Shown in pieces: positions 37,871 through 46,219 of a stretch of DNA of 64,000 bases; within the stretch, counting starts at the first letter, position 1; each line of letters starts with the position of its first letter. Location of the stretch: NCBI RefSeq assembly GCF_016741785.1, contig NZ_JAERRL010000003.1:310001-374000 (forward strand), read 5' to 3'. The notes beneath the pieces were generated by a model, which ran no database searches, was not told the origin of the DNA, and was given only the letters and a program-made list of their open reading frames with translations. A program made the translations under genes and the position numbers. The DNA is from Streptomyces sp. 7-21 (GTDB lineage: Bacteria; Actinomycetota; Actinomycetes; Streptomycetales; Streptomycetaceae).

Positions 37871-38050
37871 TGCGAGGTCGAGACGCCGACGGCTGTTGCC
37901 GCCTGCCCACGAACCGGAGAGCCGCGCGTGCCCCGGTGGGGAGCCGGAACGGGCCCCGCGAGCTCCTCGTGGGCGCACGGTGGCAGCCTTCGGCGCCCAT
38001 CCCACCGTCCGGCCGACCGCCGGACGAGCAGACTGTCTGGAGCCCACGAA

Positions 38051-38188
38051 GTGAGCAAGCGCACCTACCAGCCGAACAACCGGCGCCGGTCGAAGACCCA
38101 CGGCTTCCGGCTGCGGATGCGGACGCGCGCAGGCCGTGCCGTGATCGCCAACCGCCGCGCCAAGGGCCGCGCCCGTCTGACGGCCTGA
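38051..38188 (+). CDS. rpmH: 50S ribosomal protein L34
   Basis: This 45-residue basic protein reads [19 protein letters not shown] and ends [11 protein letters not shown], the complete L34 sequence. The GTG start follows CTGGAG. L34 sits in the large subunit rRNA core. It heads the rpmH-rnpA-yidD-yidC-jag-rsmG group that is next to dnaA across many bacteria. Confidence 0.98.
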   Translation: MSKRTYQPNNRRRSKTHGFRLRMRTRAGRAVIANRRAKGRARLTA

Positions 38189-38216
38189 TCCAGCCCGCCG
38201 ACCACAGGTCCATGCG

Positions 38217-38585
38217 GTGCTGCCCTCCGAGAACCGGCTGAAGCGGCGAGAGGACTTCGCGACCGCGGTGCGCCGGGGGCGCAGGGCCGGACGCAGGCAC
38301 CTCGTCGTTCACCTGAGCAGCGGAGCGGACCCGCACGCGGCCGGGGAGACACCTCTCCCCGCGCGTGCGGGTTTCGTCGTGAGCAAGGCCGTGGGCAACG
38401 CCGTCGTGCGCAACCGCGTGCGGCGGCGGCTGCGCCATCTGGTGCGGGAACGGATGTCCGTGCTGCCCGCCGGTAGCCTGGTGGTCGTGCGGGCCCTGCC
38501 GGGAGCCGACAGCGCCACGTATGGCCAGCTGGCCCGGGAACTGGACGCCGCGCTGGACCGGCTGCTGGGAGGGGTGCGGACGTGA
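38217..38585 (+). CDS. rnpA: ribonuclease P protein component
   Basis: This 122-residue basic protein is the C5 subunit of RNase P, which matures tRNA 5' ends with the RNA subunit. It starts with GTG (38217) giving [22 protein letters not shown], and carries the RNR signature in [22 protein letters not shown]. It starts 28 bp after rpmH. Its stop overlaps the GTG start of yidD. Confidence 0.96.
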   Translation: MLPSENRLKRREDFATAVRRGRRAGRRHLVVHLSSGADPHAAGETPLPARAGFVVSKAVGNAVVRNRVRRRLRHLVRERMSVLPAGSLVVVRALPGADSATYGQLARELDAALDRLLGGVRT

Positions 38586-38896
38586 AGTACCCGCTGCTGC
38601 TGCTGATCAAGCTGTATCAGCGCACCATCTCTCCGCTGCTCGGCCCGGTATGCCGTTACTATCCGTCGTGCTCTCACTACGGCTATACCGCCATTGACAG
38701 GCACGGTGCGCTGAAGGGGTCAGCGCTGACCGCCTGGCGGATCCTTCGCTGCAACCCCTGGTCGCGCGGCGGTGTCGATCATGTTCCTCCCCGGAGGCGG
38801 CCCGTCTGGCACCAGCGGCTGCGCGCGCAGTGGCACAAGCCGGCCGCTTCCCACGCCTCGCCCGGGGGTGCCCCCGACAATGCCCAAGGAGCCTGA
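38582..38896 (+). CDS. yidD: membrane protein insertion efficiency factor YidD
   Basis: This 104-residue protein has an N-terminal amphipathic/hydrophobic stretch ([34 protein letters not shown]) and [24 protein letters not shown], the YidD motif set with its three conserved Cys. It sits at the inner membrane and assists YidC-dependent insertion. The GTG start overlaps the rnpA stop and the end is 3 bp before yidC, so all are translationally linked. Confidence 0.95.
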   Translation: MKYPLLLLIKLYQRTISPLLGPVCRYYPSCSHYGYTAIDRHGALKGSALTAWRILRCNPWSRGGVDHVPPRRRPVWHQRLRAQWHKPAASHASPGGAPDNAQGA

Positions 38897-38899
38897 CCC

Positions 38900-40069
38900 G
38901 TGGACACGATCAATTCGATCCTCAGTCCTCTCTATATCGCTGTCTCCTGGATCGTGATCCAGTTCCACAACCTCTACTCCCTGGTCTTCGATGAGGACAG
39001 CGGGTGGGCCTGGGGCCTGTCGATCGTGTCCCTGGTGGTGGTCATCCGGATCTGCCTGATCCCGCTGTTCGTGCGGCAGATCAAGGCGACGCGGAACATG
39101 CAGGCGCTCCAGCCGCGGCTGAAGAAGATCCAGGAGCGCTACAAGAACGACCGGCAGCGTCAGTCCGAAGAGATGATGAAGCTGTACCGGGAGACGGGGA
39201 CGAACCCGTTTGCGAGCTGCCTGCCGATTCTGGCGCAGTCGCCGTTCTTCATCGCTCTCTTCCAGGTGCTGAACCACATCGCCAACAACGACGAGGTGGG
39301 TGTTCTCAACGAGGAGCAGGTCGACAGCGCCCGGCGCGCGACCATCCTCGGAGCGCCGATCGCCTCGCGCTTCATGGACAGCGGTGACAAGGTCGCCGAG
39401 CTGGGCGCCACGCTCGCCGACGTGCGCGTGGTCACGGTCGTCATGATCGTGCTGATGTCGGCCTCGCAGTTCTTCACGCAGCGGCAGCTGATGACGAAGA
39501 ACGTGAACCTCGACGTCAAGACGCCGTTCATGAGCCAGCAGAAGATGCTCATGTACATCTTCCCGATCATGTTCGCCGTCTTTGGCATCAACTTCCCGGT
39601 CGGCGTCCTGATCTACTGGCTGACCACGAACGTGTGGTCCATGGGGCAGCAGATGTACGTCATCCAGCGCAACCCCACCCCCGGCAGCCTCGCCTACAAG
39701 CAGCGCCAGGAGCGGCTCCGCAAGAAGGGCAAGCTTCCGCAGGAGCCCGCGAACGAGGCCAAGAAGTCGGTGGCGGCCTCGCGGACCGCGCGTACCCAGC
39801 CGAAGCGGATGACGAAGGCACAGCGGCAGGCGGCCGCCCGCCAGCAGCAGGCGAAGAAGCGCAATCCGTCCGCCGCGGCCGGTGCCGGCTCCGGTGACCA
39901 GAAGGACGGCTCCGAGGGCCCGGACGACGGGGGCTCCGCCGCGCCGGCCTCGCCGTCCGGCTCGTCCGCGCAGACGAAGAACGGTCAGCAGGCGGCCAAG
40001 CGGCAGCAGCCGGGGAAGAAAACGTCCCAGGGGCGCAAGTCCAAGCCGTCGGCGAAGAGCAAGAAGTAG
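38900..40069 (+). CDS. yidC: membrane protein insertase YidC
   Basis: This 389-residue Oxa1/YidC/Alb3 insertase has a first helix near residues 8-28 and a second at 38-58 containing the key hydrophilic-groove Arg ([12 protein letters not shown]). The core has a helical hairpin loop ([17 protein letters not shown]), then [21 protein letters not shown] and further helices up to [19 protein letters not shown] Lys/Gln/Ala-rich cytosolic tail of about 100 residues probably binds ribosomes. GTG start, 3 bp after yidD. Confidence 0.96.
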   Translation: MDTINSILSPLYIAVSWIVIQFHNLYSLVFDEDSGWAWGLSIVSLVVVIRICLIPLFVRQIKATRNMQALQPRLKKIQERYKNDRQRQSEEMMKLYRETGTNPFASCLPILAQSPFFIALFQVLNHIANNDEVGVLNEEQVDSARRATILGAPIASRFMDSGDKVAELGATLADVRVVTVVMIVLMSASQFFTQRQLMTKNVNLDVKTPFMSQQKMLMYIFPIMFAVFGINFPVGVLIYWLTTNVWSMGQQMYVIQRNPTPGSLAYKQRQERLRKKGKLPQEPANEAKKSVAASRTARTQPKRMTKAQRQAAARQQQAKKRNPSAAAGAGSGDQKDGSEGPDDGGSAAPASPSGSSAQTKNGQQAAKRQQPGKKTSQGRKSKPSAKSKK

Positions 40070-40086
40070 CACGAAGGAGCCCATCT

Positions 40087-40596
40087 GTGACGGACACCAC
40101 TTCCCCTGCCGCTCAGGACGACACGGACGTCCTGACCCGCCTGGAGCAGGAGGGTGAGATCGCGGCTGACTACCTGGAAGGGCTTCTTGACATCGCGGAC
40201 CTCGACGGGGACATCGACATGGACGTTGAGGGCGATCGTGCCTCGGTGTCCGTGATCACCGAGGGCGGGTCGCGCGATCTGCAGAAGCTGGTCGGCCGTG
40301 ACGGCGAGGTGCTGGAGGCGTTGCAGGAGCTGACCAGGCTGGCCGTGCACCGGGAGACCGGCGAGCGCAGCAGGCTGATGCTGGACATCGCCGGGTACCG
40401 GGCGCGGAAGCGGGAGCAGCTCACGCGGCTGGGGAAGCAGGCGGCGCAGCAGGTCAAGGAGTCGGGCGAGCCCGTCAAGCTCCAGCCGATGACGCCGTTC
40501 GAGCGCAAGGTGGTGCACGACGCCGTGGCCGCGGCGGGGCTGCGGAGTGAGTCTGAGGGCGAGGAGCCGCGGCGACGTGTGGTTGTCCTGCCATGA
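40087..40596 (+). CDS. jag: Jag / KhpB-type R3H-KH RNA-binding protein
   Basis: This 169-residue cytosolic protein has a KH-type domain (LLDIADLDGDIDMDVEGDRASVSV, KLVGRDGEVLEALQELTRLAV) and a C-terminal R3H domain (RSRLMLDIAGYRARKREQLTRLG, then MTPFERKVVHDAVAAAGLRSESEGEEPRRRVVVLP). It matches SpoIIIJ-associated Jag, an RNA-binding regulator linked to cell elongation. The N-terminal Jag domain is short. It has a GTG start 17 bp after yidC, and its stop overlaps the rsmG ATG. Confidence 0.93.
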   Translation: MTDTTSPAAQDDTDVLTRLEQEGEIAADYLEGLLDIADLDGDIDMDVEGDRASVSVITEGGSRDLQKLVGRDGEVLEALQELTRLAVHRETGERSRLMLDIAGYRARKREQLTRLGKQAAQQVKESGEPVKLQPMTPFERKVVHDAVAAAGLRSESEGEEPRRRVVVLP

Positions 40597-41318
40597 GCGT
40601 TTCTTCTGGCGGTGAGCCTCCGGCGCCGCCCGATGCGGCGCGCGAGCTGTTCGGCGACCGCCTCGGCGACGCCGTACGGTATGCCGAGCTGCTGGCCGAG
40701 GTTGCTGTCGAGCGGGGACTGCTGGGGCCCCGGGAGGTCCCGCGGCTCTGGGAACGGCACCTGCTCAACTGCGCGGTGCTGGCCGAGGTCGTACCGGAGG
40801 ACGTCACGGTCTGTGACGTGGGCTCCGGTGCGGGGCTGCCGGGCATCCCGCTCGCCCTGGTGCGGCCCGACCTGCGGATCACGCTGCTGGAGCCGCTGCT
40901 GCGGCGCACGACATTCCTCCGCGAGGCCGTGGAGCTGCTTGGGCTTGAGCACGTGGACGTGGTGCGCGGCCGGGCCGAAGAGGTGCTCGGCAGCCTGGAG
41001 CCGGTGCACGTGGTGACGGCCCGGGCCGTCGCTCCCCTGGACCGGCTCGCGGGCTGGGGCGTGCCGCTGCTCCGTCCCTACGGCGAGATGCTGGCCCTCA
41101 AGGGCCACACCGCGGAGGAGGAGCTGAAGCGGGCGCGGGCGGCGCTGGCGAAGCTGGGGGTGGAGCGCACCTCGGTGCTGCGCGTGGGCGAGGGCCTGCT
41201 GGACCCGCCGTCCACGGTGGTGCGGGTCGTGGCGGGCGAGAGCCCGGGCGGCGTGCGGTTCGCGGCCAAGCGTGCCCGCGCGGCGCGCAAGGGCAGGAGC
41301 GGCAGGCGCTCCCGCTGA
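40593..41318 (+). CDS. rsmG: 16S rRNA (guanine-N7) methyltransferase RsmG
   Basis: This 241-residue SAM-dependent enzyme methylates G527 of 16S rRNA. The SAM motif is VCDVGSGAGLPGIPLALVRPD near residue 75, followed by LLEPLLRRTTFLREAVELLG and VTARAVAPLDRLAGW. The preceding ERHLLNCAVLAE helix is typical. A basic C-terminal tail (AKRARAARKGRSGRRSR) could bind RNA. In Streptomyces loss of RsmG gives low-level streptomycin resistance. The ATG overlaps the jag stop. Confidence 0.95.
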   Translation: MSVSSGGEPPAPPDAARELFGDRLGDAVRYAELLAEVAVERGLLGPREVPRLWERHLLNCAVLAEVVPEDVTVCDVGSGAGLPGIPLALVRPDLRITLLEPLLRRTTFLREAVELLGLEHVDVVRGRAEEVLGSLEPVHVVTARAVAPLDRLAGWGVPLLRPYGEMLALKGHTAEEELKRARAALAKLGVERTSVLRVGEGLLDPPSTVVRVVAGESPGGVRFAAKRARAARKGRSGRRSR

Positions 41319-41428
41319 CACCCGCAGGAGCGTTCCTCCGATCCGACGGTTGATCCGGCGGTAAACGGGCCCGATCGGCCAGGGCGCGGAGTGTCGTCAA
41401 GGGCGACGGCTGGCGGCGTCGGCATCGT

Positions 41429-41442
41429 GTTTCACGTGAAAC
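41429..41442. promoter_or_regulatory. parS: parS centromere-like site 1
   Basis: The perfect 14-bp palindrome GTTTCACGTGAAAC is the core ParB-binding site. It lies in the 297-bp gap between rsmG and parA, the only parS in this window close upstream of parAB. Confidence 0.95.
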
Positions 41443-41570
41443 GCCGCTCGTTGCTGCATGGAATCATCAGTCGTGGCCGGGCCGCCGAGCCGCGTGGTCC
41501 CCGTTCTCGTGTCACCTCCGCAGGGCCGGTCGGCCCCGAGAGGGTGACGGGCGTGTCAGCCGAGGGCCCG

Positions 41571-41579
41571 TTGTCCACA
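41571..41579 (+). promoter_or_regulatory. DnaA box upstream of parA
   Basis: TTGTCCACA matches the streptomycete DnaA box exactly and ends 36 bp before the parA ATG, a position where DnaA could influence parAB transcription. Confidence 0.65.
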
Positions 41580-41615
41580 AGAGACCCCCACTCGCTGGTT
41601 CGTCACCCACGCGGC

Positions 41616-42677
41616 ATGGCAGGCTTTGAACCCACGAAGGCTGCGCGTGTCGAGGAGAGTGAAGCATTGCGGTCCGACGCCAATATCGCTGGGCCGACGG
41701 CCGATCCGGTCCCCGGCCCTCGGTCCGAATCGGCTGACACCCCCGGGGCCGCGGTTGACATCGAGTCACAGGTCCCCGCTGCCGCGGGCGATGTGCCCGG
41801 CAGGGCGGCTCAGCGGGCGGTCGAGGCCATGCACCGCGTCGGCGGTAGCCTCCCCAGGCCCGAGGAGACCCGGGTCATGGTCGTCGCCAACCAGAAGGGC
41901 GGCGTGGGCAAGACCACCACGACGGTCAATCTAGCCGCCGCGCTGGCGCTGCACGGATCCCGCGTCCTGGTCATCGACCTCGACCCGCAGGGGAACGCCT
42001 CGACGGCGCTGGGGATCGATCACCACGCCGAGGTCCCGTCCATCTACGACGTGCTGATCGAGAGCAAGCCGCTGGCGGAGGTGGTGCAGCCGGTCCGTGA
42101 CGTGGAAGGACTGTTCTGCGCCCCTGCCACCATCGACCTGGCGGGCGCCGAGATCGAGCTGGTGTCCGTCGTCGCGCGCGAGAGCAGGCTGAACCGCGCG
42201 ATCAGCGGGTACGAGCAGCCGCTGGACTACATCTTCATCGACTGTCCGCCCTCGCTGGGACTGCTCACGGTGAACGCGCTGGTCGCGGGATCCGAGGTGG
42301 TCATTCCGATCCAGTGCGAGTACTACGCGCTGGAGGGGCTTGGCCAGCTGTTGCGCAACGTGGAACTGGTCAGGGGGCACCTCAACCCAGCGCTCCACGT
42401 CTCCACGATCCTGCTGACCATGTACGACGGCCGGACCCGCCTGGCCTCGCAGGTCGCCGAGGAGGTGCGCGGCCACTTCGGTGCCGAGGTTCTGCGCACG
42501 AACATCCCGCGCTCGGTGCGCATTTCCGAGGCGCCGAGCTACGGGCAGACGGTCCTGACGTACGACCCGGGCTCCAGCGGATCGCTGTCCTACCTGGAGG
42601 CGGCCCGGGAAATCGCGCTGCGGGGCACCCTCCCGCAGCAGGAGCAGCACAGCCTTGCGGAGGGCCACGGTGAGTGA
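41616..42677 (+). CDS. parA: chromosome partitioning ATPase ParA
   Basis: This 353-residue Walker-type ATPase has a disordered N-terminal 85 residues, then the deviant Walker A motif [17 protein letters not shown] (residues about 91-107). [31 protein letters not shown] and [19 protein letters not shown] follow. In Streptomyces, ParA forms filaments from hyphal tips and drives ParB-origin segregation before sporulation septation. The ATG at 41616 is supported by the following [16 protein letters not shown], which agrees with known Streptomyces ParA N-termini. parS and a DnaA box lie upstream; parB overlaps its end. Confidence 0.96.
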   Translation: MAGFEPTKAARVEESEALRSDANIAGPTADPVPGPRSESADTPGAAVDIESQVPAAAGDVPGRAAQRAVEAMHRVGGSLPRPEETRVMVVANQKGGVGKTTTTVNLAAALALHGSRVLVIDLDPQGNASTALGIDHHAEVPSIYDVLIESKPLAEVVQPVRDVEGLFCAPATIDLAGAEIELVSVVARESRLNRAISGYEQPLDYIFIDCPPSLGLLTVNALVAGSEVVIPIQCEYYALEGLGQLLRNVELVRGHLNPALHVSTILLTMYDGRTRLASQVAEEVRGHFGAEVLRTNIPRSVRISEAPSYGQTVLTYDPGSSGSLSYLEAAREIALRGTLPQQEQHSLAEGHGE

Positions 42678-43758
42678 ACGACGGAGAGGGCTGGGCCGAG
42701 GGCTAGGAGCCCTGATTCCCGCCGCGCCGCGGAGTGCGGACGGCTCAGGCCCCAGCGAGGGGGCGACGGTGTCGCCGGGGGCGGTGCCGGTGCTCAGCCC
42801 CGGCCGCACGGGGACAACGGTGGCGAGCCTGCCGGAGGAGCCGCAGGCGTCGCCCGCCGCGGCGGACGGCGCCGCCGCTCCCGGCGCGGTGATGGGCGCG
42901 CACTTCGCGGAGCTGCCGGTGGACGCCATCTCGCCCAACCCGCGGCAGCCGCGTGAGGTGTTCGACGAGGACGCGCTGGCCGAACTGGTCACCTCCATCA
43001 AGGAGGTCGGCCTGCTTCAGCCGGTGGTGGTGCGTCAGGCCAGGCCGGACAGCTACGAGCTGATCATGGGGGAGCGCCGCTGGCGGGCCTGCAAGGAGGC
43101 GGGCCTGGAGCGGATTCCCGCGATCGTCCGCGCCACTGAGGACGACCGGCTGCTGCTGGACGCCCTCCTGGAGAACCTGCACCGGGCCCAGCTCAACCCG
43201 CTGGAAGAGGCCGCCGCCTACGACCAGCTGCTGCGGGACTTCAACTGCACCCACGACGAGCTGGCGGACCGGATCGGGCGCTCCCGCCCCCAGGTGTCGA
43301 ACACGCTCCGGCTGCTGAAGCTGTCGCCGGAGGTGCAGCGCCGGGTCGCGGCGGGCGTGCTGTCGGCGGGGCACGCCAGGGCGCTGCTGTCGGTCACCGA
43401 CGCCGAGGAACAGGACCGGCTGGCCAAGCGGATCGTCGCGGAAGGGCTGTCCGTCCGCGCCGTTGAGGAGATCGTCGCCCTCCAGGGGGCGGAGGGTAAG
43501 ACTGGCGGAACCCGCACCCGGCGTCCCCGCGCGGGCAAGCGCATCTCCCCCGCGCTCAATGGGCTGGCGGAGCGGCTGTCGGACCGGTTCGACACCCGGG
43601 TGAAGGTGGACCTGGGACAGAAGAAGGGCAAGATCGTCGTCGAGTTCGCCTCGATAGAGGACCTGGAGCGCATCCTGGCCCAGCTGGCTCCGGGCGAGGG
43701 CCCGGTCGTCCTTGATGCCCGGGAGGACCCCCAGCAGGAGGGCGGGGCGGCCGGCTGA
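42670..43758 (+). CDS. parB: chromosome partitioning protein ParB
   Basis: This 362-residue CTP-dependent clamp loads at parS and spreads around the origin. It begins [16 protein letters not shown] (ParA-interacting N-terminus). The CTPase domain ([22 protein letters not shown], then [16 protein letters not shown], with the GERRxRA box) runs to about residue 180. The helix-turn-helix domain has [29 protein letters not shown] sequence near 210. A C-terminal dimerisation domain ends the protein. The GTG at 42670 overlaps the parA stop by 8 bp; an in-frame TTG 15 nt upstream is rejected. Confidence 0.96.
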   Translation: MSERRRGLGRGLGALIPAAPRSADGSGPSEGATVSPGAVPVLSPGRTGTTVASLPEEPQASPAAADGAAAPGAVMGAHFAELPVDAISPNPRQPREVFDEDALAELVTSIKEVGLLQPVVVRQARPDSYELIMGERRWRACKEAGLERIPAIVRATEDDRLLLDALLENLHRAQLNPLEEAAAYDQLLRDFNCTHDELADRIGRSRPQVSNTLRLLKLSPEVQRRVAAGVLSAGHARALLSVTDAEEQDRLAKRIVAEGLSVRAVEEIVALQGAEGKTGGTRTRRPRAGKRISPALNGLAERLSDRFDTRVKVDLGQKKGKIVVEFASIEDLERILAQLAPGEGPVVLDAREDPQQEGGAAG

Positions 43759-43816
43759 GCAGCCCGCCGCTTCGGCGTTCCCCGTACGCGCGACGCCCCG
43801 TGGATACGATGGATCC

Positions 43817-44425
43817 ATGGGGCGTCGGCTTGTGCCTCTCTCGCTGGACAACCTCGCGGATCTGCCGTCGCCGTGCCGCTCCTGCGTCTTCTGGGAGCTT
43901 GATCCGGTGAGCGGGCAGGAGGCCGAGCGGTGCGGCCGGTCGGCACAGGAGAAGGAGGCGTGGATCTCCACCGTCCTTCGGGAGTGGGGGTCCTGCGGCA
44001 GGCTGGTCTACGTGGACCGCAGACCGGTCGGTTTCGTGCTGTACGCGCCGCCCGCCTACGTGCCCCGGTCACAGGCTTTCCCCACGAACCCGCTGTCCGC
44101 CGACGCGGTGCACCTTGTCACCGGCTGGATCATTCCGCCGTTCCAGCATCAGGGACTGGGCCGCATGCTCATGCAGGGGGTGGCCAAGGACCTGCTGGGG
44201 CGGGGCTTCCGAGCGGTGGAGGCGTTCGGCGACGCGCGCTGGAAGGAACCCGCCTGTCTGCTGCCCGCCGACCATCTGGCGTCGGTCGGCTTCGAGGTGG
44301 TGCGCCCGCACCCGTCCTATCCACGGCTGCGGCTGGAGCTGAGGACGGCGATGTCCTGGCGGGCGGACGTGGAGTCCGCGCTCGACCGGCTGCTGGGCGG
44401 CGCCCGGCCAGCGGCGGCGATGTGA
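43817..44425 (+). CDS. GNAT-family N-acetyltransferase
   Basis: This 202-residue protein has the GNAT fold: VYVDRRPVGFVLYAPPAYV (beta2-beta4), AVHLVTGWIIPPFQHQGLGRMLMQGVAKDLLGRGF (motif A, Q-x-x-G-x-G/A pyrophosphate loop) and a later FEVVRPHPSYPRLRLEL strand. An N-terminal CRSCVFWEL with two Cys could be a metal or structural site. The substrate is unknown. The ATG at 43817 lies seven bases after a TACGAT hexamer (43805-43810), so the message may be leaderless; no ribosome site is seen. A GNAT gene downstream of parB is common in Streptomyces. Confidence 0.85.
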   Translation: MGRRLVPLSLDNLADLPSPCRSCVFWELDPVSGQEAERCGRSAQEKEAWISTVLREWGSCGRLVYVDRRPVGFVLYAPPAYVPRSQAFPTNPLSADAVHLVTGWIIPPFQHQGLGRMLMQGVAKDLLGRGFRAVEAFGDARWKEPACLLPADHLASVGFEVVRPHPSYPRLRLELRTAMSWRADVESALDRLLGGARPAAAM

Positions 44426-44467
44426 ACCCCCTCGCGCCGACAAGCCGTGGCGCAGCGGACGTCCCGT

Positions 44468-44481
44468 GTTTCACGTGAAAC
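44468..44481. promoter_or_regulatory. parS: parS site 2
   Basis: A perfect GTTTCACGTGAAAC lies 43 bp after the GNAT stop, in the 334-bp gene-free gap 44426-44759 between convergent genes. Confidence 0.95.
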
Positions 44482-44707
44482 GCACTGGTCGTCGGCCGGC
44501 AGCCGGTGGAGCGCGCCGCTCGTCCGGTCGGCGTGTGAGAACGGCTCCTGTCCGGCCACCAGGTGTGGCCTTCGCCAGGCGAGGTGCGGCAGCGGAGCTG
44601 GTGCCTGATGACCGCGCGCGGGCCGCAGGGGTACTCCGGGGGCACTCGTCAGCAGCGACAGCTGTCGCCGTGAGGCATACCCGGGCGGGAAGGTCCTGGC
44701 ACAGCGG

Positions 44708-44743
44708 ACGGCCCGTGCGTTTCACGTGAAACGCACGGGCCGT
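44708..44743. promoter_or_regulatory. parS: parS site 3 inside a 36-bp palindrome (also a probable trxA terminator)
   Basis: The parS core is 44719-44732. Perfect symmetry extends 11 bp further on each side (outer arm ACGGCCCGTGC), giving 18-bp arms and 36 bp in all. It lies 17 bp past the trxA stop and would form a GC-rich hairpin in trxA RNA, so it may be ParB site and terminator at once. Confidence 0.85.
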
Positions 44744-44759
44744 TGGCTGGTGGCCGGTC

Positions 44760-45089
44760 TCAGCCGATGAACTCGCTCAGGTCACGCTCGATGGCGGCCT
44801 TCGGCTTGGCGCCGACGATCGTCTTCACGACGTCGCCGCCCTTGTAGACGTTCATCGTCGGGATGGACATGATCCCGTACTTGGCGGCCGTCTGAGGGTT
44901 CTCGTCGATGTTCAGCTTCACGATGGTGATCTTGTCGGAGTGCTCCTCGGCGATGGCCTCCAGCGACGGGGCGATCATGCGGCACGGGGCGCACCACTCG
45001 GCCCAGAAGTCGACCAGCACCGGCTTGTCACTCTTGAGGACCTTCTCCTCGAAGTCGGCGTCGGTGGCGGTCACAGTGGCGCTGGCCAT
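44760..45089 (-). CDS. trxA: thioredoxin
   Basis: This 109-residue thioredoxin has VLVDFWAEWCAPCRMIAPSLE with the redox pair Cys33 and Cys36, KLNIDENPQTAAKYGIMSIPTMNVYKGG (cis-Pro loop) and KPKAAIERDLSEFIG at the end. It reduces protein disulfides in the cytoplasm using TrxB. The active site is WCAPC rather than the usual WCGPC; the residue between the cysteines affects redox potential in thioredoxin-fold proteins. It lies 41 bp after trxB, forming a trxB-trxA operon. The ATG follows AAGGAGAAGC. Confidence 0.96.
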   Translation of the reverse strand: MASATVTATDADFEEKVLKSDKPVLVDFWAEWCAPCRMIAPSLEAIAEEHSDKITIVKLNIDENPQTAAKYGIMSIPTMNVYKGGDVVKTIVGAKPKAAIERDLSEFIG

Positions 45090-45130
45090 GGTGCTTCTCC
45101 TTAGCTCTCGGGTGTGTTGTGCGGGCGGTT

Positions 45131-46087
45131 TCAGACCTGGAGCGATTCGGCGTCCGTGAGGGCGGCCAGATACCGCTCGGCGTCCAGAGCGGCGGCACAG
45201 CCGGACCCGGCCGCCGTGATCGCCTGGCGGTACGTGTGGTCGACGACATCTCCCGCCGCGAAGACACCGGGGATGTTCGTCCGCGTGCTGGGGGACTCCA
45301 CCTTCAGGTAGCCCTGTGGGTCGAGCTCCAGCTGGTCTGCGAAGAGTTCCACACGCGGCTCGTGGCCGATGGCGATGAACAGCCCGGTCACCGGCAGGCC
45401 CGACGTCTCGCCGGTCCGCGTATTGCGCAGTGTCAGGCCGGAAAGCTTGCCGTCGGTGTCCTTGATCTCCGCCACCTCGGTGTCCCAGATGAACTTGATC
45501 TTAGGATCGGCGAAGGCCCGCTCCTGCATGGCCTTGGAAGCGCGCAGCGTGTCGCGGCGGTGGATGACGGTGACGGTCTTGGCGAAGCGGGTGAGGAACG
45601 TCGCCTCCTCCATGGCCGTGTCGCCGCCGCCGACCACGGCGATGTCCTGGTCGCGGAAGAAGAAGCCATCGCAGGTGGCGCAGTAGGACACGCCCCGGCC
45701 GGAAAGCTCGTCCTCCTTGGGCAGCCCGAGCTTGCGGTACTGGGAGCCCGTCGCGACGATGACCGCCCGCGCCTGGTGCACGGTGCCCGCGCTGTCCGTG
45801 ACGCTCTTGATGTCGCCCTTCAGGTCGACCGCGGTGACATCGTCCGCAACGAGCTCGGCGCCGAAGCGCTCCGCCTGGCCCCGCATGTTCTCCATCAGGT
45901 CGGGGCCCATGATCCCGTCCTTGAAGCCGGGGAAGTTCTCCACCTCGGTGGTGTTCATCAGCGCGCCGCCCGCGGTGACCGACCCCTCGAAAACGAGAGG
46001 CTTCAGCGAGGCGCGTGCCGTATACAGCGCCGCTGTGTAGCCCGCGGGCCCGGACCCGATGATGATCACGTTACGGACGTCGCTCAC
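45131..46087 (-). CDS. trxB: thioredoxin reductase
   Basis: This 318-residue low-molecular-weight flavoenzyme has FAD motif [19 protein letters not shown] at the N-terminus, then NADPH motif [18 protein letters not shown], the redox CATC in [11 protein letters not shown] (about residues 133-138) and the C-terminal FAD motif [24 protein letters not shown]. It passes electrons from NADPH to TrxA. The GTG at 46087 follows AAGGAAG. A SigR-type promoter is visible upstream. The trxB-trxA pair next to sigM and its anti-sigma matches the mycobacterial Rv3911-Rv3914 order. Confidence 0.96.
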   Translation of the reverse strand: MSDVRNVIIIGSGPAGYTAALYTARASLKPLVFEGSVTAGGALMNTTEVENFPGFKDGIMGPDLMENMRGQAERFGAELVADDVTAVDLKGDIKSVTDSAGTVHQARAVIVATGSQYRKLGLPKEDELSGRGVSYCATCDGFFFRDQDIAVVGGGDTAMEEATFLTRFAKTVTVIHRRDTLRASKAMQERAFADPKIKFIWDTEVAEIKDTDGKLSGLTLRNTRTGETSGLPVTGLFIAIGHEPRVELFADQLELDPQGYLKVESPSTRTNIPGVFAAGDVVDHTYRQAITAAGSGCAAALDAERYLAALTDAESLQV

Positions 46088-46147
46088 GGAGTTCTTCCTT
46101 GTCTCGGAGACCTGGTCCGGGACCCCGGCGGGGTCCTCGGTTGGGGT

Positions 46148-46174
46148 AACGGATCCTAGGGTCCCAGACATTCC
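46148..46174 (-). promoter_or_regulatory. SigR-type promoter of trxBA
   Basis: Read leftward, GGAAT (46174-46170) is followed after 19 nt by GTT (46150-46148), close to the GGAAT-N18/19-GTT consensus of SigR (SigH-like) thiol-stress promoters. It predicts a leader of about 55 nt before trxB. trxBA is a classical SigR target in S. coelicolor. Confidence 0.65.
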
Positions 46175-46219
46175 CGGTCGGGGCAGCGGCGACGCCAGCA
46201 ACGTGGTGGCGGGGCAGCG

